From UBA4582 sp002389265 (GTDB lineage Bacteria > Pseudomonadota > Gammaproteobacteria > Pseudomonadales > Azotimanducaceae): 64,000 nucleotides of DNA. Numbering within the stretch: the first letter of the stretch is position 1; the number at the start of each line of letters is the position of its first letter. The notes beneath the pieces are model-generated. The model was given only the letters and a program-made list of their open reading frames with translations, did not search any database and had not been told where the DNA came from. The DNA lies in NCBI GenBank assembly GCA_943788825.1, contig CALSRT010000003.1, positions 186,001-250,000 of the forward strand, given 5' to 3'. Below are positions 8,603 through 17,163 of this stretch, in pieces. The translations under genes were made by a program, and so were the position numbers.

Positions 8603-10201
8603 TCATTCTACGTTAATGCCCGCGTCTTCCAGTATCCGGCGTAAAGGGCTAAGTTGAGTTTCGAACTCTCTCCAGCGTTGTACGGAACGGCTATGAATCT
8701 TTTCTCTGACCTGGACCGAGCTGGCGGTGGTAGTAGCTGAGGCGTTTTGGTCAAAATTTAAGCAGGCTGTTTCGAATTCCAGGCCCACTTTTTCCAGCAG
8801 TTGCCGGGTCTGTACCTCTTGGTCGGCAACCAGGTCTTCGTAGTCAACCTCAATCAAGCGATCGCCTAGGACTTCCCGCCAGTGATCGAACAGGCGCTGC
8901 TGTGCAATGTAATATCGACCAAGGTCCTCAAGTTTGTAGGAAAACTTGTATGCCCAAGTAAATGGCTGCTTGTAGATCGCGAAACAGGAATCCATCGGGT
9001 TTCGTTTGAGCCGAATGATCGGCGCTTTCGGGTAAGCCTTGGCGATAAAACCGATATACAGGAAGTTGTAGGGTAGTTTCTCTATAAATAGCGGCTTGTC
9101 GCCGAAAAGATAATTCACAGCATTCAGGTAACCGTTAGCGATCAGGCCAGGATCGACGGTGCCGAGTGCGCTGATCATCTCGGGGGTCATTTTCTCAATG
9201 CTCGGGACTCCACTCAAATTACGGAGCACTGACTCCAGAAATTTGGTTTCACCCAAGCTCTCGACCTGCGAGTGACTGGACAGGATACGTTCGGTCAGGG
9301 TTGTTCCCGTTCGCGGTAGACCCAAAATAAAGACCGGTGTTTTGTTTTTAATCTCAGTTGTTGTCACCGGCGTGCCAGTGGCCAGCCAGTCTTTGTCACA
9401 GACTTGAATGATTTTGTTGATCAGGGTCTCGTCTTGTTGAATGTCGTAATTAGAGACGCGGCTTACCGCATCGCCTGCCAGCTTGAAATAGTGAAAAGCC
9501 TCATCCCAACGGGCAAGATCCTCGAGTTCTTTGCCGAGGGCGTAATACATGAAAATATTTCGATCCGGTGGCAAGTTTGTGTTTGCCAGGACGGCTTTCA
9601 TCTGGTTGATGTGGCGATCATCAGGCGTTTTTTCAAGTCTGGCGAGGTGGTAGTGATTACGTTGGTGCTGAGGTTTTTTTGCCAGCAAATCGAGATACCC
9701 TTGGCGGGCCTCGTCAATCTTGCCGAGGAATACTGAACAGGCTGCCAGGTTAGCTTTAAATAACTCAATTTCCGGTTGTAGGGCATTGGCTTTCGCATAC
9801 AATGGCCAGGCTCTGGCGGCCAGTCCCATATCGGTGAAAGCAGTACCCGCCATGTCAAGATACCGAGGGCTGTTGGCCAAGTCACTGCAGTAACGATCTA
9901 GCAACGTAATAGCCTCCGCGTTGCGCTGTGAAATCACATACTGGCTTGCCAGCTCGATCCCAGCGTCATAGCGTGATGGATCTAATTGCAGAACCTGCTC
10001 AAAGGCTTCGCTGGCCAGCACGGGATGGCGAGACACTTTTTCGACCAAGCCTTTCAAGAAGTAACCTTCGGGATTGTCGTTAGACCTGCGCAATAGTTCC
10101 TGACTACAGGCATTGACGGTGTCCCAGTCAGTTTCCTGGTAGGCTTTGCGACCGACGAGGCTGACCTGCTTGTCAGTCATTGGCGTAGCGCTGCTCGTCA
10201 T
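8603..10201 (-). CDS. TPR-repeat sulfotransferase family protein
   Basis: A 532-residue two-part protein. Residues 1 to about 260 form tetratricopeptide-type helical repeats (for example EAFEQVLQLDPSRYDAGIEL). The C-terminal half is a sulfotransferase domain. The PAPS 5'-phosphosulfate loop FILGLPRTGTTL is near residues 294-305, and a 3'-phosphate region RLKRNPMDSCFAIYKQ follows. The family transfers sulfate from PAPS to hydroxyl or amino groups of proteins, lipids or carbohydrates. TPR-sulfotransferase fusions are common in marine bacteria, but their targets are mostly unknown. No signal peptide is seen, so it is probably cytoplasmic. It is divergent from the SAM methyltransferase gene. Confidence 0.85.
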   Translation of the reverse strand: MTSSATPMTDKQVSLVGRKAYQETDWDTVNACSQELLRRSNDNPEGYFLKGLVEKVSRHPVLASEAFEQVLQLDPSRYDAGIELASQYVISQRNAEAITLLDRYCSDLANSPRYLDMAGTAFTDMGLAARAWPLYAKANALQPEIELFKANLAACSVFLGKIDEARQGYLDLLAKKPQHQRNHYHLARLEKTPDDRHINQMKAVLANTNLPPDRNIFMYYALGKELEDLARWDEAFHYFKLAGDAVSRVSNYDIQQDETLINKIIQVCDKDWLATGTPVTTTEIKNKTPVFILGLPRTGTTLTERILSSHSQVESLGETKFLESVLRNLSGVPSIEKMTPEMISALGTVDPGLIANGYLNAVNYLFGDKPLFIEKLPYNFLYIGFIAKAYPKAPIIRLKRNPMDSCFAIYKQPFTWAYKFSYKLEDLGRYYIAQQRLFDHWREVLGDRLIEVDYEDLVADQEVQTRQLLEKVGLEFETACLNFDQNASATTTASSVQVREKIHSRSVQRWREFETQLSPLRRILEDAGINVE

Positions 10202-10356
10202 GGTGCTGAAACCTCATAGTGAATGACAATTAAAGTATGATTCTATCAAGACTGTCGGCTAGTTGACACTAGTGCAGCGATGCGAGCGCTACGCCGCTGA
10301 GTGTCATGTGCGTCGAGCTTTTGTTACACTGATTAAAGGTTTTGCGGATATAAAGA

Positions 10357-11337
10357 ATGACGGAACACGATGAAAAAGTGGCGCTGACGCCCACTGCTTG
10401 GACGAACTATTGGCGCGGTAGTCAACAGACGTCGGCCTACACTAGTGGTGGAGCGGCACATCCGTTGCTCGCTTCATTTTGGCTTGAATATCTGACTTCT
10501 GTGCGCGAAAAATTCCCTGCTGTCAGGTTGTTGGATGTGGCCAGTGGTGGTGGCGGCACCGTTTTGGATAGCTTCTCAGCATTGGGATTCAATGTGGAGG
10601 CACAGCTGACTTGTGTTGATCAATCAGTGGACGCGATTCAGCAGCTGACGACGAAATATCCTCGAGTGCGCGGTATTGTTGCAGACGTCAGTTCTTTGCC
10701 TGCATCGCTGGGTGAGTTTGATATTGTCACTAGCCAATTCGGCGCAGAGTACGCGGGGCAGCAGGCACTTGAGGGTTTGTTGGATCTGCCTGGTCAAGGT
10801 GGGCAATTAGCCTTGGTGCTTCACTATCAGGATGGGTTGATATTTCGAGAGTGTGAGCACAGTGCGCTAGCGGTGCGCCGGCTCTTGGCGAGTGAATTGC
10901 TCCCGCTATCGGTGGAGATGTTTAAAGCGGGTTTTGAGCAATTGAACGGTCCGGTTAAAACCGAAGCGTTTCGAACGGCTGCGCTTCGAGTCATGCCGGC
11001 CTTCAAGCTAATAGAGGGTATTCTGGATGAGTTCGGTGAGCATGTCGCGGGTGATACGATCATTACGCTCTATACGTCTATAGCCGAGATACAACAGAAT
11101 TTACCTCGTTATGAGCCCGCAGAAGTTCTAGATTGGCTGGTAAGGCTCGAGGCAGAGTTACCGGCTTATATTGAACGGATGGAGAGTATGCAGCATTCGG
11201 CGCTGAGTCGCGCCCAATACAAGGCGTTCTGTACTCGAGTGCTGGAGTCGGGATTTGATCTGTTGCAGGCGCGGCCTTTGCGCTCATCACCGAATGAGAC
11301 GCCACTGGCATGGGTCGTTGTGGCTGAGCGGCACTAG
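10357..11337 (+). CDS. class I SAM-dependent methyltransferase, unknown substrate
   Basis: A 326-residue protein with a Rossmann methyltransferase core. Motif I (LLDVASGGGGT) is at about residues 58-68, an acidic motif II residue lies in TCVDQS, and the later motif is FDIVTSQFGAEY. The C-terminal half (from about 170) is helical and not a known domain to me. No rRNA, tRNA or quinone methyltransferase signature is evident. It stands alone on the plus strand, divergent from the sulfotransferase, with 169 bases before the next gene. Confidence 0.7.
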   Translation: MTEHDEKVALTPTAWTNYWRGSQQTSAYTSGGAAHPLLASFWLEYLTSVREKFPAVRLLDVASGGGGTVLDSFSALGFNVEAQLTCVDQSVDAIQQLTTKYPRVRGIVADVSSLPASLGEFDIVTSQFGAEYAGQQALEGLLDLPGQGGQLALVLHYQDGLIFRECEHSALAVRRLLASELLPLSVEMFKAGFEQLNGPVKTEAFRTAALRVMPAFKLIEGILDEFGEHVAGDTIITLYTSIAEIQQNLPRYEPAEVLDWLVRLEAELPAYIERMESMQHSALSRAQYKAFCTRVLESGFDLLQARPLRSSPNETPLAWVVVAERH

Positions 11338-11506
11338 TGAGTGTGCTCTTGGGTGCTCAGCCCAATCGTATTGAATAGAGTTTGCCTGAAAAATAGCTTC
11401 GTGACGACACTGCCTGTGTGCCAGGTAAGTGGTTTCGATGAGTCGATGGTCTATCGATGTCATCTGAAGACTAGCCGATAAGACTAACCAGAAGGGAGAG
11501 TGCGCC

Positions 11507-12253
11507 TTGTTAAACCCGAACTTAAGTGTTGAAGCCCTGGCAGAGAACTATCGGATCGATAAGCGCGTGCTGATTTTGAATTTGCTTAAGCCCGAGATCG
11601 CTGAGCGTTTATACGAGTGCTGCCTGAAAGATATTCCCTATAATCTGTTGTTTGTGGAAGAGGGGCAAACTCGAACCTTGACGCCGGCGGCCATGGCGAA
11701 GATGGATGAGGAGGCTAAGCAGCGGATGAACCAGCGGATTCTGACAAGTGCCAGCGAAGGTAGCGGTTTCCTCTACTGTGGCTACACCGTGCGTCAACCG
11801 GAGATTGGCGATAGTGAGTCGCTGGCGTTTTTGCTAGAGGTGGCGGAGTTTTTTGCCAGTGTGGAAATGCGCGATTTTATCGCTCAGGTCACTGGGCAGA
11901 CGGGTCTGGATGGGGCGAGCGGGCATTACACACGTTATACTCCAGGTCAGTTCCTGACTCGTCATCGTGATCAGGTTGGTGAGCATAATCGGCGGTTTGG
12001 GTACGTACTCAATCTCACTAAAGGCTGGCATCCTGACTGGGGTGGCTTGTTGCAGTTTTACACTGAAGAAGGCTTTCCGCGAGACGGCTGGACGCCACAG
12101 TTCAATGCCCTGTCGCTATTCGATACGACCCATATTCACGCTGTGACTTATGTGACGCCCTTTGCGCGGAGTCCTCGGCTGTCGTATACCGGCTGGTTCC
12201 TGGGCAAGACCCCCATAGTGAAAGACTGGTCTACGACAATCACATCCCACTAA
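11507..12253 (+). CDS. 2-oxoglutarate/Fe(II) dioxygenase, prolyl-4-hydroxylase type
   Basis: A 248-residue oxygenase of the 2OG-Fe(II) superfamily. The iron site is visible as HRD near residue 152 and a distal His in THIHAVTY near 210; a 2OG-binding Arg follows in SPRLSYTGW. The middle segment GYVLNLTKGW then DWGGLLQFY is typical of the prolyl-4-hydroxylase-like branch. It begins with TTG, chosen because AGGGAG sits 9 bases upstream and no good ATG lies before the conserved region. The hydroxylation target is unknown. It precedes a DUF4826-like gene by 58 bases. Confidence 0.8.
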   Translation: MLNPNLSVEALAENYRIDKRVLILNLLKPEIAERLYECCLKDIPYNLLFVEEGQTRTLTPAAMAKMDEEAKQRMNQRILTSASEGSGFLYCGYTVRQPEIGDSESLAFLLEVAEFFASVEMRDFIAQVTGQTGLDGASGHYTRYTPGQFLTRHRDQVGEHNRRFGYVLNLTKGWHPDWGGLLQFYTEEGFPRDGWTPQFNALSLFDTTHIHAVTYVTPFARSPRLSYTGWFLGKTPIVKDWSTTITSH

Positions 12254-12311
12254 GGGATTTTGGAGTTTGTTTAAACTGGACAGGTAAAAGTCCCCCCGTT
12301 TCTAGGAGTTC

Positions 12312-12752
12312 ATGATGCCGGCATTTGATGAAGAAGCATTTCAGCAGTGGTCAAAGCGAAAGTTGGATCAGGCTGTGGAGGAGCTGATTCAATATAAAGT
12401 CTTTGATACGCCAGCCATTCAGGCGCGCGTGGTCTGGGGGATCACCGATAACGTGCTGCTGGCGCAGGTACAGGAAGGCGGTCATGGGCGAGATTTTCGG
12501 TGGCTGATCACGGGTGAAGATTATCCTACCGATCATGTACCAGCATCAGTAGCAAAACAGCCGAGGCTAGCTGCACGGCATTTCTCATTGAAATGGCAGT
12601 TGGGTGCAGAGCGAGTTCAGGATTTGCCGCCCGGGGCGAGGGCGAATATCGATCCTAAGTTTGATCTGAAGGAGATGAGTGAAGCGCTCTCGAGTCAGGC
12701 CATGCGTTTATATGATCTGGTAGAAAATGATGCACTCTGGCCGAAGACCTAA
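12312..12752 (+). CDS. DUF4826-like protein
   Basis: A 146-residue soluble protein with no signal peptide. The pattern WLITGEDYPTDHVPAS followed by RHFSLKWQLGAER resembles family DUF4826, small proteins of unknown role in marine gammaproteobacteria; this match is from memory. An AGGAG ribosome site is a few bases before the ATG. Its stop codon lies inside the first copy of a short 12-base tandem repeat that runs into the intergenic space. Confidence 0.65.
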   Translation: MMPAFDEEAFQQWSKRKLDQAVEELIQYKVFDTPAIQARVVWGITDNVLLAQVQEGGHGRDFRWLITGEDYPTDHVPASVAKQPRLAARHFSLKWQLGAERVQDLPPGARANIDPKFDLKEMSEALSSQAMRLYDLVENDALWPKT

Positions 12753-12779
12753 ACCGGTACCTAAACCGGTACCTAAACC
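12748..12779. repeat. 12-base tandem repeat at a stop codon
   Basis: The unit CCTAAACCGGTA occurs twice in full and a third time partly (12748-12759, 12760-12771, 12772-12779). The stop codon of the preceding gene falls in the first unit. Because the unit is four codons long, each copy restores an in-frame TAA. It looks like replication slippage. Confidence 0.85.
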
Positions 12780-12885
12780 TTTAAAGGCAAGTTGAGTGTG
12801 GTTGCGATAGCAGACTTTTAGCCTATTTTTCAGGTCAAAGGGAATAATTGATAAGTCGCTGTAGGTCCACTAACTAACAGGCAAA

Positions 12886-12911
12886 AAAAGGGCCGCTTTC
12901 GCGGCCCTTTT
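12886..12911 (-). terminator. intrinsic terminator of the TonB receptor gene
   Basis: An 11-base perfect stem (AAAAGGGCCGC paired with GCGGCCCTTTT) with a TTTC loop. Read on the minus strand it is followed by a run of T. It lies 35-60 bases after the TonB receptor stop codon. It could also stop transcripts arriving from the plus-strand DUF4826-like gene. Confidence 0.88.
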
Positions 12912-12945
12912 CGTTTTCAGCTAAGTGTTACTAGCTGAAGCTACC

Positions 12946-15927
12946 TTACTCACCCATTTCCCAAGACAGACGGACGTAGTAACCACGACCAAACAATCTG
13001 TAGGTTGATGGATCAGTCTTGGCGTTAAAGCCAAGATCGATAAAAGGCGGCGCTTCATCCGTGACATTGGTTAAGCCAAGTGTCGCACTCAAACCGCTAT
13101 CCTTGTAGGAATAACCAAGAATGATATCGTGATAAAGCTGTGAGTCGATCGATTGGGTATAGCCCACACCGAACGCATCGCCAGCGGTCATAGATCCGAT
13201 CATCTCACCGAGGTAAGCCGCGCGGAAATCACCCTTTGACCAGTCAACAGAGTAGCTGACCTTATCTTCAGCAAACGAAGAGCCATTGAATGTACCTGCG
13301 ATATCATCGATTTCATCACCCGGGAAAGCTTGTTGCGTGCGCTCTAACATGTGCGACCACAACACAGATGCGTCAATTTGACCGTATTCTGTCTCAAAGC
13401 CAAACCGAACTTCAGTGTCAACACCTTCGGCCGTTGCTAACGCAACATTCAATGGCGCATCCTGGATCTGAGCAATGCTATAGTCTGCACGTCGAGTAAT
13501 CAGCGCACAGGAGTTGGCATTGGCCTTGTTGTAGCAATCATCGAGGATATAGGTGACGCCGAGGGTGCTGATCAGGTCTTCCAGTTCAGTCTTCCAGTAA
13601 TCAACCGTGATTGATACTGAGCCAAAAGAGACCTCGGGGGTATACACCGCACCAGCTGTGATGGTGTCACCAAATTCAGCGGTCAAATTCGGGTTGCCAC
13701 CGACGCGAGCCAGTACTTGTGAGTCAAGTTGCACACCTACTTGCGCACAGCCAACTGGCAGATCGGCTGCATCCACGGCACAGGGGTCACGATAAGTCGG
13801 GAAAGCATCTACCTGACCCGCGAAAGACTCGCCGATGTTAGGTGCTCGGAAAACTTCACCATAAGTGGCGCGCAGTTTCAGATCCTGGATCACATTGGCT
13901 TCAAGACCAATCTGATAGGTGGTGTCATCGCCAAATGTGCTGAAATCGTCCCAACGCACACCCGCTGTCATGGTGAATGATTGCTCACCATTGTCATACA
14001 CAGGTACCAGCACCTCACCGAAGAAGCTGTCAGACTTGTAGCTACCGCTGGTTCCGGCGCCAGTGTTACCTGTAACAGCGTCTTTTTGCTTGGTCGCATC
14101 TGGGCTGTAGATAAACAGCTCTTCACGGTGTTCGAAACCAACAGCCCAACCAAGTGAACCGGCAGGTAATTCGAAGTTGCTGCCAGAGAGGCTGAAACCA
14201 TACTGATCAGTCTCTTGCTCAAAGGCATCAACCAAGTCAACGTTGACGTAGTCAATCATTTCCTGAGTCAATGCACCCGGGCCACCGAAGAAGTTCATCG
14301 GTACACAACCTTGAATAAGGGTGCTGGAATCAGTGACGTCTGCGTAACATTCTGGCGTTCCGTCAGCATTCAGGTCCGCTGAAGGTCCCATCGCATTGGC
14401 AAGATTCGGTCCAAAGAACTGGCCGTAGTCATTGTCTGCACGATCACGCCATCCCTTGTTGAAGTAGACATCCCAAGTGATGTCGTTGAACTCGCCGTCG
14501 AGGCCGAAAACAACCTGTAGTTGGTCAACGTCCTGGGTGAAGCTACGAGTAGTTTCAACCATACGACGACGTGCATCGCGGATCGCAAAGCCTGTGGTGT
14601 TGTAGAAGTTGTCTGGAGAGATACCGCTGTAAGCAACGGGGTCGACAACGCTACCCAACGTCTGGTCACCTGTATAAATCGAGATGGCGTCGCCGTCAGC
14701 ATTGACTGCATCAACTTCGCGCAACGGCAACCCAGTGATTGGATCAAGTGGTATGTAAGTACCATTGTATGCAGGGTCAGTCGGTGAGTTGTATGGCTGC
14801 GGTGCCAACTCTTGGGCTGACTTACGCTTACCATAACGCATGCCCGCTGTCAGGTTGATGTCGTCGGTCAGTGCATAATTCACGCTAGCGAACAGATTTG
14901 TTCGCTCAAAGGGTGTCTGAATAAAGTTAACCGGCGCATAGTTGTACGAGCGACCGTCGTAGGCGACTACGCCATTGCCATCACCTGTATTCATGAACGT
15001 ATTGGATGTGCTGAAGGTCGGAACGCCATTCGCTGCGACGTAATCATCGGTACCATTCAAGGCATCATTGATCGGGTCATACAATCGGGCAGTACCATCA
15101 GCGTTAAGACGCTGAACCAATTCTGTGCTGTTCAAGCGACTCTCAGGAATACGTGAAGAGCCAACAACATAGCAGCCGCCTGTAGGTGTTCCATCATAAG
15201 GAGCTGTCAGTTGGGCTTCACAGCCGCCTGGGTAGATGTAGTAAGAATCCTGAAAGAAGTCCCAAGGTGCATCAGACTGGTACGATTCTTCTTGCTTGAC
15301 ATACTCGCCGCCGAACATGAAGTTGCCGCCGTCAAAAGATTTGCCCGCAATAAAGTTGTAGCTGTCTTGCTTGCCAGACTTCAGGTCGAAGAAGTCTGTG
15401 GTGAATGCTTCGACTTTGAAGCCTTCAAAGTCACGTCGAGTAATGATGTTGACAACACCCGCAACGGCGTCCGCACCGTATACAGCTGAGGCGCCATCCT
15501 TCAGGATTTCAACGCGCTCAATCATAGTGGCCGGAATAGTCTGGTAGTCTCCACCGTCAACAGTACGCTTGCCGTCAACTAAGGTCAAAGTTCGAACAAC
15601 ACCGAGTCCACGAAGGTCGACCTGTACAGAACCGTTACCGCCGTTGTTGGTGGTTGTGCCGATAGGCGACCCAGACATAGAAGGCATACGCTGCAGCAAC
15701 TGGCCGACATCGGTAAAGCCTTTATTTTCCATTTCCTGACGGGTAATAACGGTGACCGGGCTGGCGCTTTCAAGATCAGCACGCTTAATCCGTGTACCCG
15801 TAACAACCACTTCGTCGATTATCGCATCGTCTGCTGCAAATGCTGGCATGGCTACGCCTGTCGCGGCCAAAGCACTCGCGAGCGATATAGAGCTAATCGC
15901 ACTCGCTAATGGAGTCTTTTTTAACAT
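12946..15927 (-). CDS. TonB-dependent outer-membrane receptor
   Basis: A 993-residue outer-membrane receptor. A signal peptide ends at AMPAFA (about residue 31). A TonB-box-like stretch DEVVVTGTRI follows, then the plug domain (about 45-170: PVTVITRQEMENKGF, LRGLGVVRTLTLVDGKR, IERVEILKDGASAVYGADAVAGVVNIIT). The rest is a beta-barrel. Such receptors import iron chelates, cobalamin or oligosaccharides using TonB energy; the substrate is not evident. The protein ends in RLSWEMGE rather than the usual terminal aromatic residue. The ECF sigma gene lies upstream in the same orientation, suggesting regulation by it. Confidence 0.93.
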   Translation of the reverse strand: MLKKTPLASAISSISLASALAATGVAMPAFAADDAIIDEVVVTGTRIKRADLESASPVTVITRQEMENKGFTDVGQLLQRMPSMSGSPIGTTTNNGGNGSVQVDLRGLGVVRTLTLVDGKRTVDGGDYQTIPATMIERVEILKDGASAVYGADAVAGVVNIITRRDFEGFKVEAFTTDFFDLKSGKQDSYNFIAGKSFDGGNFMFGGEYVKQEESYQSDAPWDFFQDSYYIYPGGCEAQLTAPYDGTPTGGCYVVGSSRIPESRLNSTELVQRLNADGTARLYDPINDALNGTDDYVAANGVPTFSTSNTFMNTGDGNGVVAYDGRSYNYAPVNFIQTPFERTNLFASVNYALTDDINLTAGMRYGKRKSAQELAPQPYNSPTDPAYNGTYIPLDPITGLPLREVDAVNADGDAISIYTGDQTLGSVVDPVAYSGISPDNFYNTTGFAIRDARRRMVETTRSFTQDVDQLQVVFGLDGEFNDITWDVYFNKGWRDRADNDYGQFFGPNLANAMGPSADLNADGTPECYADVTDSSTLIQGCVPMNFFGGPGALTQEMIDYVNVDLVDAFEQETDQYGFSLSGSNFELPAGSLGWAVGFEHREELFIYSPDATKQKDAVTGNTGAGTSGSYKSDSFFGEVLVPVYDNGEQSFTMTAGVRWDDFSTFGDDTTYQIGLEANVIQDLKLRATYGEVFRAPNIGESFAGQVDAFPTYRDPCAVDAADLPVGCAQVGVQLDSQVLARVGGNPNLTAEFGDTITAGAVYTPEVSFGSVSITVDYWKTELEDLISTLGVTYILDDCYNKANANSCALITRRADYSIAQIQDAPLNVALATAEGVDTEVRFGFETEYGQIDASVLWSHMLERTQQAFPGDEIDDIAGTFNGSSFAEDKVSYSVDWSKGDFRAAYLGEMIGSMTAGDAFGVGYTQSIDSQLYHDIILGYSYKDSGLSATLGLTNVTDEAPPFIDLGFNAKTDPSTYRLFGRGYYVRLSWEMGE

Positions 15928-16375
15928 ATAACTTCCCCCAAACTCATTGGATAGTAATTAAATGAGAAGCCTTTTAACGCACAAGCCGTGTAAAGCCTGT
16001 GCAAAATCAGGAATCCCTTCAGTGAATGGTTCACTGGTACTTATAAAGACGAATGAGGAGAGATATACCCCAATAAAAATGGGATACAATCGTAAAGAAA
16101 AGTGAAAAAGTATGAATAATGTCTCTGTTCTGGCTAAAAAAACCAATTGTAGCCCTATGATGAATTGTGGCGTTGATACAGGTACGCCCATCAACGTAAA
16201 AAACCGCTAAAAACGGCTTAAGTACTACTGGTTTTTAAGCGCTTACCAGGCGGATATCTAAGCGAGGGGGGATCTTGCCAGAAAATTTTTGAAAAGTGGA
16301 ACTATTTTTCAATTAACGAGTCATAAATGCTTGTTTCTTTCAGGATGTTCAGTCCGTTGAATACTCGATTAAACG
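15928..16375. other. 448-base intergenic region upstream of the TonB receptor
   Basis: No convincing gene. It holds a 17-base palindrome at 16020-16036 and a looser inverted repeat CGTTGAT/ATCAACG at 16171-16196. A short minus-strand open frame at 15958-16194 has no ribosome site or recognisable sequence. The receptor's promoter should be here, but I could not fix -35/-10 boxes. Confidence 0.6.
16020..16036. promoter_or_regulatory. candidate operator palindrome
   Basis: CAGTGAA-TGG-TTCACTG is a perfect inverted repeat with 7-base arms, 93 bases before the TonB receptor start codon. Size and position suit a dimeric repressor or activator site. The cognate regulator is unknown. Confidence 0.4.
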
Positions 16376-16915
16376 CTAGCGGGGCATTTCTTGGCGCAGC
16401 AACTTCAAGGCTTCGGTGATATATTTCTCCACCATGCTGCTGGAGACGCCCATTTCGGCAGCGATCTGTGAATAGCGCAGTCCTTGGTCGCGATGCAAGA
16501 GGAATGCCGCTTTAACCTTGGTTGGCATCTGTTCTACCAGAGCGTAAATTTGGTCTAGTTCCTGCTTTGCGGCCACCGTGCGCTCGGGGGATGGCGAAGA
16601 GCGAAAATCGTCGTCTTTGGTGTTTTCAGGTAATGACTCGGCGAGTAGATATTTATCGTGAAGCTTGGTGCGCCTTAGCTGGTCAATGGCAAGGTTGTTG
16701 ACTGTGGTAAATAGAAAAGCCTTGGCATTATCCAGCTCTTGAGACTGCTGAAATTTGTGCATGCGCAGGAAGGCTTCCTGTGCCAGGTCGTTGGCGTCGT
16801 CGGCGCTCCAGCCGTTCTTGGCCAGATGCTTGACTAGAGGCGTGCTGAACTCTTCAACCAGCGCGGCCAGTTGCAAGTTTTGAGCTTCTAACGAATTGAT
16901 TGCCATATAAGCCAT
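16376..16915 (-). CDS. ECF-type RNA polymerase sigma factor
   Basis: A 179-residue sigma-70 family factor with only regions 2 and 4. Region 2 includes DANDLAQEAFLRMHKF and FLFTTVNNLAIDQLRR; region 4 includes VEQMPTKVKAAFLLHRDQGLRYSQIAAEMGVSSSMVEKYI, shown here in shortened sense as the HTH near the C terminus. It resembles FecI-type factors that drive TonB receptor genes. The receptor lies directly downstream in the same orientation. A FecR-type anti-sigma partner, normally adjacent, is absent on both sides, so the signalling route is unclear. Confidence 0.87.
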   Translation of the reverse strand: MAYMAINSLEAQNLQLAALVEEFSTPLVKHLAKNGWSADDANDLAQEAFLRMHKFQQSQELDNAKAFLFTTVNNLAIDQLRRTKLHDKYLLAESLPENTKDDDFRSSPSPERTVAAKQELDQIYALVEQMPTKVKAAFLLHRDQGLRYSQIAAEMGVSSSMVEKYITEALKLLRQEMPR

Positions 16916-17056
16916 TCAACCTTTTAGCGAGTTACCCGGAAAGGATGTAGTCCATACCTCTGTAGACGAAACAATATCAGCCTGTGCCGCAGCAATGTGA
17001 ATTTTTGCGCATAGGTCGCATTGAAGAGTGCACTGTCTCTAGTTGAGAATCAATAG

Positions 17057-17112
17057 AGCTGTGTCAATGGGTTCTATGGAAGCCAGCTGTGTCAATGGGT
17101 TCTATGGAAGCC
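17057..17112. repeat. perfect 28-base tandem duplication
   Basis: Two identical 28-base copies, 17057-17084 and 17085-17112, each beginning AGCTGTGTCAATGG. They lie in the 248-base gap between the sigma gene and the VWA gene, upstream of the sigma factor. The exact identity points to a recent slippage event; no function is evident. Confidence 0.9.
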
Positions 17113-17163
17113 AATAGATCCCATCGGCGCGTTGAGAAAGTCTTCTGGGTGACTCAGGTCTGG

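Noticed and set aside
15958..16194. 78-residue minus-strand frame upstream of the TonB receptor
   Set aside because: No ribosome site, no recognisable sequence, and it spans probable regulatory DNA.
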